Part shown: positions 1 through 5,637 of the stretch, in pieces
How positions within the stretch are numbered: position 1 is the stretch's first letter
Layout of the letters: each line of letters opens with the position of its first letter
NCBI GenBank assembly: GCA_964446285.1
Contig: CAYUNT010000251.1
Location: 1-5,680, forward strand
Reading direction: 5' to 3'
Source of the DNA: CAYUNT01 sp964446285
Lineage (GTDB): Bacteria > Sumerlaeota > Sumerlaeia > SLMS01 > CAYUNT01
DNA length: 5,680 bases
Made by a program: the position numbers and the translations under genes
The notes under the pieces: generated by a model
Told to the model about the DNA's origin: nothing
Databases searched by the model: none
Seen by the model: the letters and a program-made list of their open reading frames with translations, nothing else

Positions 1-915
1 CCCCCCGGTGGCTTGGACGTCCCGTCCAAGATTCTCAGTGGCTTGGGCATTCTGCCCAAGTTCTTTGATCTGATTCCTGACACAAGCTCCTGCGCCAATC
101 CTTGCCCACTCGCGCAGCGCATCCGCCGCAAACGCGCCGAGAATCAGCGGTAGAAGGTTGTAATGGCAGAAAAATCCCATCGCGAACGACGCGCCTGCTG
201 CCACGGCCAGGGCGGCGTGACGCCATTTGGGCTTGCTCCCCAAATGCCTGCAATTGTGTGCGTGGATTGTGCTTTCTTCTCTGGATTCCTTGGACGGGAC
301 GTCCAAGCCACCGGAAGAAATTCTTGCGCCGGATCGAATCGGGCGGCCCGCGCGCAATAGCAGCCAGAATCCAAACATCCCCCACGGCATGGCCAATCCC
401 GCCCCGCCGAGAGTGCGCGACAGATCGCCCAGCAACGGCGAAATCCCCGCGCCCGCCACGCAAAACAAAAAGATGGGCCAGATTTCACGTTTCGATATTG
501 GAAGATTTCCTTCCGCATCTCTCAGCAACTCGCGTGCCACCGCTGCCAGCAGCGCCAGTGTGGTCATGCCCGCCGCCCACATCATCCACAAAGCCGTTCG
601 GTAATTTAGCCCGCCAGCATAAGACACACCGGTCATCATCGCCACCGCGCCCGGCTTGCCCATCATATAAAGCGTTCCGCCGCTGCGGTGGAGCGTGTCG
701 CGCAGTTGCGCCAGCGATCCATCGCCCGTGTGCAGCGGCCCGCCGCTCAGAATCCACTCCGCCACATGCCGGTAGGTCCGCGCCGCAAGAAGCAGCTGGC
801 CTTCGTCGTGAAAAATCAGCCCGCGGTCAGAAAGGCCCCATCCGCGCCAAATTCCAACAACCGCGAAAACCAGCGCCGCCGCCGCCGCCATGCGCCATCG
901 CCGCGCGCCCGGCAT
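1..915 (-). CDS. Putative GT-C type membrane glycosyltransferase, C-terminus beyond the window
   Basis: The frame starting at ATG 915-913 is open for all 305 codons to the left edge, so the C-terminus is missing. A strong ribosome binding site (GGAGGGG, 8 bases upstream) fixes the start, 17 bp after the stop of the GH57-like gene. The protein has a first hydrophobic segment at about residues 9-26, then a loop containing FHDEG (D37, E38) and GKPGAV (86-91), and further hydrophobic segments at about 107-126, 146-163, 172-188 and 234-263. A membrane segment followed by an acidic pair in the first extracytoplasmic loop is the usual layout of GT-C enzymes (PMT/ArnT-like), which move sugars from lipid-phosphate donors. 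The family call is inference from layout; another polytopic membrane protein is possible. Hydrophilic stretches at about 189-231 and 281-305 contain palindromic repeat copies translated in frame, for example GGLDVPSK at 202-209 and LGRDVQATGG at 296-305. Confidence 0.72.
   Translation of the reverse strand, partial: MPGARRWRMAAAAALVFAVVGIWRGWGLSDRGLIFHDEGQLLLAARTYRHVAEWILSGGPLHTGDGSLAQLRDTLHRSGGTLYMMGKPGAVAMMTGVSYAGGLNYRTALWMMWAAGMTTLALLAAVARELLRDAEGNLPISKREIWPIFLFCVAGAGISPLLGDLSRTLGGAGLAMPWGMFGFWLLLRAGRPIRSGARISSGGLDVPSKESREESTIHAHNCRHLGSKPKWRHAALAVAAGASFAMGFFCHYNLLPLILGAFAADALREWARIGAGACVRNQIKELGQNAQATENLGRDVQATGG
12..30 (+). repeat. Dispersed palindromic repeat, exact copy 1
   Basis: The sequence cttggacgtcccgtccaag forms a perfect 8-bp stem (cttggacg/cgtccaag) with a 3-base loop. 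It is preceded by GGTGG and followed by ATTCT, as in other copies. It lies inside the GT-C-like gene, which reads it on the opposite strand as LGRDVQAT. A diverged copy in the same orientation begins exactly 30 bp further on. Confidence 0.9.
42..60 (+). repeat. Diverged palindromic repeat with compensated stem
   Basis: The sequence cttgggcattctgcccaag keeps a perfect 8-bp stem with loop TTC and the same GTGG flank. Compared with the exact copies, two stem positions differ and both partners differ to match (A-T to G-C and G-C to A-T). It is read on the minus strand as LGQNAQAT inside the GT-C-like protein. Confidence 0.85.
289..307 (-). repeat. Dispersed palindromic repeat, exact copy 2
   Basis: An exact copy of the 19-bp palindrome in the opposite orientation (plus strand cttggacgggacgtccaag followed by CCACCGG). 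It lies in the GT-C-like gene and is translated as GGLDVPSK (residues 202-209), a different frame from copy 1. I see no paired relative at 30 bp. Confidence 0.9.
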
Positions 916-923
916 CAACCCAG

Positions 924-930
924 CCCCTCC
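924..930 (-). promoter_or_regulatory. Ribosome binding site of the GT-C-like gene
   Basis: The minus strand reads GGAGGGG here, with 8 bases to the ATG at 915. It lies in the 17-bp gap after the TAG stop of the upstream GH57-like gene. It decides the start of the membrane protein and supports co-transcription of the two genes. Confidence 0.75.
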
Positions 931-932
931 GT

Positions 933-3002
933 CTATTCCTCCGCCAGCCCGCAGAATATCTCGTTTTCCCAGTGCAGGTTTGGCTGGTTGATTTCCATGC
1001 TCCATAGGTGCCCGATCGAAGTGGTGATATGGCTGTCGCCGTCCTGGAATTGCTTGCGGAAACCAAGGCGCTTGAGATGTCGCGCGGCCACGCGGCGGCT
1101 GGCGCGGGCCACAACATTAAGATCTGACTCCTGCACCTGCGATTTCAACGCCTCGTCCCAGTCCTTTTTCGTAACGCCCAGCGCCGCCAGGTTTTGGCGC
1201 TCGAAAGCCGAGGCAAAATCAAAGAGTTCCTGGCTCAGCACCTGGAAAATATCCTGTGCGCGCTCGTTTTTCCCCGCCCAATAATACGCCTGGATCGCGT
1301 GAACGAATCCGAGGGTCATCATCGCGACGGATTCATACACGCCGCGCTGGTCGAGGTGTTCGACAGAAAATCCGCATGAACGCTGCGCTTCCATGGCGAG
1401 GAAGATCGCCCGGGCGGCCATTCCCGCCACACACGCCTGCTCCTCCTCGATATCGGCATCTTCCGGGCAGTCGCGCGCAAGAGTTTCGCGCGCGATTTCA
1501 TACAATTGTATATCCGCTTCGGAATATACGGTTTGCGTAAAGTGCTCGCGCCAGAAAATCAGCGAGCAGCGAACAAGGAATTCCTCGACGTTGCGGCGCT
1601 GCACGGGGATTCGCTCGATGGGAACGATCTCGCGCAGCAATTCGAGCATTCCGCCAAGAAATGTGCGCGAATCTCCCACAACGGCCTTGTGGCACGCCCG
1701 AAGCGCCGTCCATAGCGCTGGTTTCCAGCATTGCGGACCACGCTCGCGCACGGGATCGTCGCGCCCGTCGCGCCGCATGTAGAAGCGATCGCGATCCACT
1801 TTCACCGGCTGGCGTTCCTCGTCCATCTGAACGCCTTCCCACCGGATCAGGGAATTGGGATCGTCCTCCCAGCCGCTCCACGCCGTGAAGTCCATCGGCA
1901 CGCAACGCCGAGGCTCCTGTTCCTCGCGCGCATACACATCAAGCAGTTTGCGCCGCACAAACGCATCGGGCGACATGGGCTGATAGCCGAGTTCCGTAAG
2001 TTTGATGACCTTCTGCTGGAAATTCACCGCGGTTTTCGGCGTCGCGAGCAGGCTTTCGAGCGATTCAAAATGCGACCATAAATAGTCAATGCCCGAATCG
2101 CGAAGCGCCGCATCCACCTTCGCGATCGTGCGGTCGAGCATCTTTTTCACAGACGGATGCCCTTCAACCACCCACTGAGTGAAGGCACGCTCGCGGAAGA
2201 TCATCGACACGTGATCGCGCGTCATGCTCGTTGGGCGAATGGCGTGCCAGCGCTTCATCAGGATGTCGTGTTCGCGTTCGCGCGCCTGGCCCGTTTCGAG
2301 CAGCAAGACAAGGTGCGACTTCGCGACATTGCTCTCCTGGCATTTTTTCATGAATTCCGTATGCAGGACCTCGAGAACCTTGTTCGAGAAGGCGCCTTCG
2401 GGGAGCCAGAAGACCATTGTGAAAATGTCTTCGCGCAGGATTTTCTGCACAGCCCGGTTGTAATAGGTGAGCAGCGGCCAGTAAAATGTCAGGCCCATGC
2501 GGATGAGCAGGCGCAGCTCGAATTCGCCCTGCAGGGGGAGCAACGCGTGAAATGGCACTGTAGCCACGGGGCATACTTCGCCCCGGCGCATCAGGTCCAC
2601 CAGGCGGCTATACACATTGTCCGCATTTTCGTAGTCGAATTCTATCAGGCGGCGGATCATTTCCGGGCACAATCCCAGCCCGAGAAACGCCACGGTGCCG
2701 CGTTCGCGGAATTTGTCCTGGCTGACTTGGCGCACCACGCCTGCCACCATCTGCAGCATCCGCTGGAAACTGCGCAGATACTTCGCCATCGCCTCCGATG
2801 GGTTTTTGCCGGTGATTGCTTCTGTCCCGACATGAAACGAAACCGGCGACAGGCGCTCGATAAACGAAGGCGGCGACGAGAGAAGGTCCAGAACGTCTTC
2901 CAAATCCTCGTCTTCCAGCGAAGGGGGGAATTCCCACTCCGCATCGATTCGCGATCCTATATGATAACTGTAGTCAACCTGAATGGGATGCAGTCTTTGC
3001 AT
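933..3002 (-). CDS. GH57-like glycoside hydrolase domain protein
   Basis: A protein of 689 residues with no signal peptide or membrane segment, so probably cytoplasmic. Its first 350 residues resemble glycoside hydrolase family 57, whose members act on alpha-glucans. Supporting strings are FHALLPL (151-157), like the H-x-(I/L)LPL stretch; FWLPEGAFS (198-206), like the WLPE motif whose Glu (here E202) is the usual nucleophile; and MIFRERAF (267-274), like the FFRD stretch that follows. The usual catalytic Asp motif (DGEN-like) is not evident: the matching region reads SHFESLES (310-317). Residues from about 370 to 689 are helical-looking and unrecognised. ATG 3002 is the first possible start, since no ATG, GTG or TTG lies between it and the in-frame TAA at 3056-3054. 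The ribosome site is weak (GGA, 5 bases upstream). It is first in a probable operon with the GT-C-like gene. I see no repeat copies in it. The assignment rests on motifs, not alignment, so a catalytically inactive or new relative of GH57 is possible. Confidence 0.75.
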   Translation of the reverse strand: MQRLHPIQVDYSYHIGSRIDAEWEFPPSLEDEDLEDVLDLLSSPPSFIERLSPVSFHVGTEAITGKNPSEAMAKYLRSFQRMLQMVAGVVRQVSQDKFRERGTVAFLGLGLCPEMIRRLIEFDYENADNVYSRLVDLMRRGEVCPVATVPFHALLPLQGEFELRLLIRMGLTFYWPLLTYYNRAVQKILREDIFTMVFWLPEGAFSNKVLEVLHTEFMKKCQESNVAKSHLVLLLETGQAREREHDILMKRWHAIRPTSMTRDHVSMIFRERAFTQWVVEGHPSVKKMLDRTIAKVDAALRDSGIDYLWSHFESLESLLATPKTAVNFQQKVIKLTELGYQPMSPDAFVRRKLLDVYAREEQEPRRCVPMDFTAWSGWEDDPNSLIRWEGVQMDEERQPVKVDRDRFYMRRDGRDDPVRERGPQCWKPALWTALRACHKAVVGDSRTFLGGMLELLREIVPIERIPVQRRNVEEFLVRCSLIFWREHFTQTVYSEADIQLYEIARETLARDCPEDADIEEEQACVAGMAARAIFLAMEAQRSCGFSVEHLDQRGVYESVAMMTLGFVHAIQAYYWAGKNERAQDIFQVLSQELFDFASAFERQNLAALGVTKKDWDEALKSQVQESDLNVVARASRRVAARHLKRLGFRKQFQDGDSHITTSIGHLWSMEINQPNLHWENEIFCGLAEE

Positions 3003-3150
3003 GTCTGTCCGTGACGGGTAGCTATTTTCGAGTTTGCGACTGTGGTTCCAGCGTTATTCCGCTGGTCCGGCGCCTTCCAATCTACTGTCCTAGATAACGT
3101 CCAAACCACCGCACGGGCAATAAAAAAGATGGACCTCGGGCGCGCGCATC
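3003..3150. other. Divergent intergenic region between the GH57-like and RluA genes
   Basis: This gap must hold the promoter of the minus-strand operon and probably one for the pseudouridine synthase. It contains a perfect 6-bp inverted repeat, CCAGCG (3048-3053) and CGCTGG (3060-3065), with a 6-base spacer. An A-rich stretch lies at 3119-3129. The string gtccaaaccacc (3099-3110) differs by one base from the end and flank of the dispersed palindrome and may be a decayed copy. On the minus strand, TTGCCC followed 18 bases later by TATCTA is a weak promoter candidate for the GH57-like gene. No strong promoter or operator stands out. Confidence 0.45.
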
Positions 3151-4152
3151 TTGAAATTGCCGGTGCGGGCTAGGCGGCCCTGCGCGCTTTTTCGCATTCT
3201 GAAGGCCTCTCACAAAATAAGGGCAAGAATCTTGGACGGGACGTCCAAGCCACTAGAAATCAGCAATTGGGGGCGGGAGGCCCAAGCCACCCGTTTTGCC
3301 TCTTTGAACCCTCCGCCTTTCGCAATTCTCCATCAGGACGGCGACCTCCTCGTTCTGAACAAGCCCGCGGGCGCGCCATTGCTGGCGGATCGCGCGGGAG
3401 GGGCGGCGTTGTGGGATGCCATTCGCGACTGGCGCGAGCAGGCCGGGCTGACGCCGCCGCTGCTGGTCCACCGCCTCGACAAAGGAACGAGCGGTGTGAT
3501 GCTGGTGGCGCTTTCCGACCGCGCACAGCGCAGTTTGACCCGTCAATTCGCGCACGGAATCATAGAAAAAACCTACCTGGCGGTAACGCGCGGCATTCCC
3601 AATCCATCGCGCGCGCAGATCGACCTTCCGCTATGTCCCGGGCGAAAGGGGCGCTTCCGCGTCGCCGGACCCCGCGCGGAGATTGCCTTGGATTGCTCCG
3701 CATTTCCGCCGGTGTGGCGGCTTGGCCAGCGGCCTGAACGTCCCGCACAGGATTTCTGGTGGCTTGGACGTCCCGTCCAAGAATCTTCACCAAACCAAAA
3801 GGCCTGCACCCCAAATGCCCATCCCAGTTTCACCTCATATCGCGTTGTGCGCACGCTGCATTCCGGAAATGCCGCCGAAGCCACCGCGCTTGTGATGCTC
3901 CGTCCACGCACAGGGCGGAGGCATCAGTTGCGGGTTCACCTGGCCTGGATCGGCTGGCCCATCGCGGGCGATCCTCTCTATCCGCCGCGCAAAAATGCAG
4001 AGGGCGGCGGGGAAAACAGCAACGAGCCGGACACCCTGCGCCTGCATTGCCGGAAAATTTCCTTTGTGCGCGATTGGGATTCCGATCAGCCGCCCCGGCA
4101 GATGGCATTCCGCGCGCCAATGCCTCCCGGTTTTCTGCCTGGCGGCGTGTAA
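3151..4152 (+). CDS. RluA-family RNA pseudouridine synthase with repeat-derived insertion
   Basis: The enzyme isomerises specific uridines in rRNA or tRNA to pseudouridine. Residue numbers count from TTG 3151. The catalytic domain starts with ILHQDGDLLVLNKPAG (59-74), holds the signature HRLDKGTSG (107-115) with catalytic D110, EKTYLAV (139-145), and RTGRRHQLRVHL (253-264) followed by GDPLY. It ends at TAA 4150-4152. There is no recognisable S4 domain. I cannot tell which uridine is modified. Between GRKGRFRV and SFTSYRVV, where relatives such as E. coli RluA have a short link, there are about 45 extra residues (about 180-224) encoded by two palindromic repeats and their flanks. The start is uncertain: no ATG is available, and TTG or GTG codons occur at 3151, 3157, 3163, 3232 and 3304. 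TTG 3232, after AAGGG, or TTG 3304, just before the conserved domain, may be the true start. If 3304 is right, the first repeat pair lies in the leader. Confidence 0.88.
   Translation: MKLPVRARRPCALFRILKASHKIRARILDGTSKPLEISNWGREAQATRFASLNPPPFAILHQDGDLLVLNKPAGAPLLADRAGGAALWDAIRDWREQAGLTPPLLVHRLDKGTSGVMLVALSDRAQRSLTRQFAHGIIEKTYLAVTRGIPNPSRAQIDLPLCPGRKGRFRVAGPRAEIALDCSAFPPVWRLGQRPERPAQDFWWLGRPVQESSPNQKACTPNAHPSFTSYRVVRTLHSGNAAEATALVMLRPRTGRRHQLRVHLAWIGWPIAGDPLYPPRKNAEGGGENSNEPDTLRLHCRKISFVRDWDSDQPPRQMAFRAPMPPGFLPGGV
3231..3249 (-). repeat. Dispersed palindromic repeat, exact copy 3
   Basis: Plus strand cttggacgggacgtccaag, preceded by AGAAT and followed by CCACTAGAAATC. It lies upstream of the conserved domain of the RluA-like gene. 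If translation starts before it, it reads LDGTSKPLE, a third way of reading the element. A diverged copy in the same orientation follows. Confidence 0.9.
3267..3286 (-). repeat. Diverged palindromic repeat copy
   Basis: The plus strand reads ttgggggcgggaggcccaag followed by CCACCC. Its right half and flank match the family (gcccaagccac in the compensated copy, gtccaagccac in the exact copies). The stem is eroded to about 5 bp (TTGGG/CCCAA). Its end lies 37 bp after the end of copy 3, not 30 as in the other pairs. Confidence 0.6.
3733..3751 (+). repeat. Diverged palindromic repeat copy inside the RluA gene
   Basis: The sequence cctgaacgtcccgcacagg aligns without gaps to the 19-bp palindrome with five differences. 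Two of these form a compensated pair (T-A to C-G) and the rest leave two unpaired stem positions. It lies exactly 30 bp before exact copy 4, in the same orientation and frame, and encodes part of RPERPAQ. Confidence 0.65.
3763..3781 (+). repeat. Dispersed palindromic repeat, exact copy 4
   Basis: An exact copy, cttggacgtcccgtccaag, with GGTGG before it and AATCT after it. It is read in frame as WLGRPVQ (residues 204-210) in the middle of the pseudouridine synthase catalytic domain. Confidence 0.92.
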
Positions 4153-4157
4153 TGAAA

Positions 4158-4193
4158 ATGGGGCGTATGGGACAAATGAGACCAATGGGACAG
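4158..4193 (+). repeat. Four 9-bp tandem repeat units between genes
   Basis: Four successive 9-bp units read ATGGGGCGT, ATGGGACAA, ATGAGACCA and ATGGGACAG, consensus ATGGGACAR. They begin 6 bases after the stop of the RluA-like gene and end 55 bases before the transporter start. Read in their own frame they give M-G-x triplets, but I see no sign of a gene here. Similar short TGGGACAAA-type tracts are familiar to me from other uncultured bacterial genomes, which is recollection only. Confidence 0.8.
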
Positions 4194-4213
4194 TTGCCAG
4201 CATAGACGTTCGA

Positions 4214-4236
4214 TAAAATCACCATCTCGCCTAGGA
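4214..4236 (+). promoter_or_regulatory. Candidate -10 box and ribosome binding site of the transporter gene
   Basis: TAAAAT at 4214-4219 matches five of six bases of a sigma-70 -10 box. No good -35 lies at normal spacing: the nearest, TTGCCA at 4194-4199, leaves only 14 bases. AGGA at 4233-4236 lies 12 bases before the TTG start, a rather long spacing. The transporter may instead be co-transcribed with the RluA-like gene. Confidence 0.25.
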
Positions 4237-4248
4237 AAACCCCACCCT

Positions 4249-5637
4249 TTGCGTTTCTCTGCTCCCGCCTCTTCTGCCACCTTGTCCGAATCGCCCGGAC
4301 GGCTGCGTCATTTTCTTAGCCCGTTTTTTTTGCTCTATGGCGCGCTGGGGGTTTATTTTCCGTATCATTCGCTGTGGCTGCGCGATCGCGGCATTAGCGA
4401 CTCGGACATCGCGCTCATCACCTCGATGCTCGCCGTGGCCACGCTCGTTTGGGGGCAGGTGTGGGGCTATGTGGCCGATACGCTGCTGCCGCCGCGCCGC
4501 CTGATATTCTTCAATGCGTTCGCCGCCTGCGCCACTTTCCTGCTCTTTCCGCCCTTTCGCTCGGTTCCGGCCCTGTGCGCGGTGATGTTCATCTTTTCGA
4601 CATTCAGCGCGCCGCTCGGGCAGTTGCTCAACAGCCTCTTGCTCAGCCACGAACGCGGAGAACGCAATTTCTCGGTCATCCGTTCGGCGGGATCGATTGG
4701 ATTTGTCTGCGTGAATCTGGCCGCCGGTTGGCTTTGCCGGCGCGAGGGAACCTCTGTCATTTTCCTCTTCTACGGACTCATGCTCGCGCTGTTTCTTATC
4801 AGCCTTCTGGCCCTGCGCCCCCGCGCCGCCTCCCTGGCGGCAGATGCGGTTCCGCTCGATGCGGCGGCCGGGACAGGCGCAACCACCGGGCCGGTTCCGC
4901 GAACGGCCGAGGGCGATCGCGACCTCCTCGAAGAACCGCCGCCTCCGCGCACGCGCATCGGATTCGCCGAGGTGCAGCGCATTTTGCTGCGGCGTCCGGG
5001 CATGGTTGTGTTTTTGTGCTTCGTTGTGCTTTATCAGATGTCGCATCAACTTTCGCACGCTTTCCAGGGGCTTTGGATGCGCAATCTGGGCGGAAACGAC
5101 GTGCAGGTGAGTTATTGCTACTCGCTGGCCGCCGCCGCCGAGGTTCTGGTGTTTTGGTTTTCCGACCGCCTTCTCGCGGGCCGGTCCGCCGTGCGGTTCA
5201 TGATCGCGGCGGCGCTCGTGCAGGCAACGCGTTGGACGCTGGTTTGGGCCTTTCCGAGCATTGCCGTCGTGATCTGGTCCAATCTGCTTCATGCAGTGAC
5301 ATTCGGGCTGTTTTTTGCCGCCAGCGTGGTTTTTGTCCACCGGCTTTCGCCCGCCGAACTGCGCACCTCCGGGCAAACTCTTTTGGCCTTGGCCTATTTT
5401 GGCTTTGCCGCGCTCGGAGGGAATCTTCTAGGAAGCATAGTGATCCGGGCGCTGGGGCTTCGCGCCTGGTTTGGGGCCGCCGCCGTTTTGGCGCTGGCTT
5501 CCGCGATTCTTGGATTGTCTATTCCGCATTCCGACCTGGCGGCTTTGCGAAATAGCGCGCATTCCACCAGCAATCCCAGCGGCTTCGAGTCCGCGCCAGC
5601 CGCGCCAGCCGCCCAAGATAAATCCTCTGGAGTGTAG
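4249..5637 (+). CDS. Major facilitator superfamily transporter, MFS_1_like/HcaT-type
   Basis: A 462-residue inner-membrane carrier. I see 12 hydrophobic segments, at about residues 21-41, 52-75, 84-101, 105-127, 144-163, 168-190, 249-269, 285-303, 315-335, 338-360, 373-398 and 404-424. The two six-helix halves are joined by a Pro- and Ala-rich cytoplasmic loop (about 191-248). Features of the 3-phenylpropionate permease-like group are FFLLYGALGVYFPYHSLWL (26-44), GYVADTLLPPRR (73-84, a form of the loop 2-3 MFS motif), RSAGSIGF (145-152), and AEVLVFWFSDRLL (297-309) with a membrane Glu. The substrate cannot be told. The frame is open from 4180 but holds no ATG or GTG before the first helix. 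TTG 4249 is the best start and TTG 4282 the alternative. The tail after residue 425 is Ser/Ala/Pro-rich. The gene follows the RluA-like gene on the same strand, but their jobs are unrelated. It carries no palindromic repeats. Confidence 0.88.
   Translation: MRFSAPASSATLSESPGRLRHFLSPFFLLYGALGVYFPYHSLWLRDRGISDSDIALITSMLAVATLVWGQVWGYVADTLLPPRRLIFFNAFAACATFLLFPPFRSVPALCAVMFIFSTFSAPLGQLLNSLLLSHERGERNFSVIRSAGSIGFVCVNLAAGWLCRREGTSVIFLFYGLMLALFLISLLALRPRAASLAADAVPLDAAAGTGATTGPVPRTAEGDRDLLEEPPPPRTRIGFAEVQRILLRRPGMVVFLCFVVLYQMSHQLSHAFQGLWMRNLGGNDVQVSYCYSLAAAAEVLVFWFSDRLLAGRSAVRFMIAAALVQATRWTLVWAFPSIAVVIWSNLLHAVTFGLFFAASVVFVHRLSPAELRTSGQTLLALAYFGFAALGGNLLGSIVIRALGLRAWFGAAAVLALASAILGLSIPHSDLAALRNSAHSTSNPSGFESAPAAPAAQDKSSGV

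Noticed and set aside
12..60. CRISPR-like array, because two repeats have 30-bp periodicity
   Set aside because: Only two copies per site, spacers of about 11 bp, both orientations at other sites, location inside genes and no cas genes.
238..248. 11-bp match ccccaaatgcc shared with 3809-3819, both near palindrome copies
   Set aside because: About four chance 11-bp matches are expected in a window of this size, so it is not evidence of a second element.
35..1007. Several open frames of 65-301 codons on both strands in the left region
   Set aside because: They overlap the third minus-strand frame, which is open from 915 to the edge, has a strong ribosome site and encodes clear membrane helices. 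The others are low-complexity Arg/Pro/Ala-rich products.
2157..3014. A 285-codon plus-strand open frame opposite the GH57-like gene
   Set aside because: No domain or composition signal; it is a shadow of the 689-codon gene that carries the WLPE and HALLPL motifs.
4231..5376. A 381-codon minus-strand open frame opposite the transporter gene
   Set aside because: Its product is rich in His, Arg, Gln and Gly with no recognisable domain. It lies antisense to a convincing 12-helix transporter. Long antisense frames are expected in GC-rich DNA.
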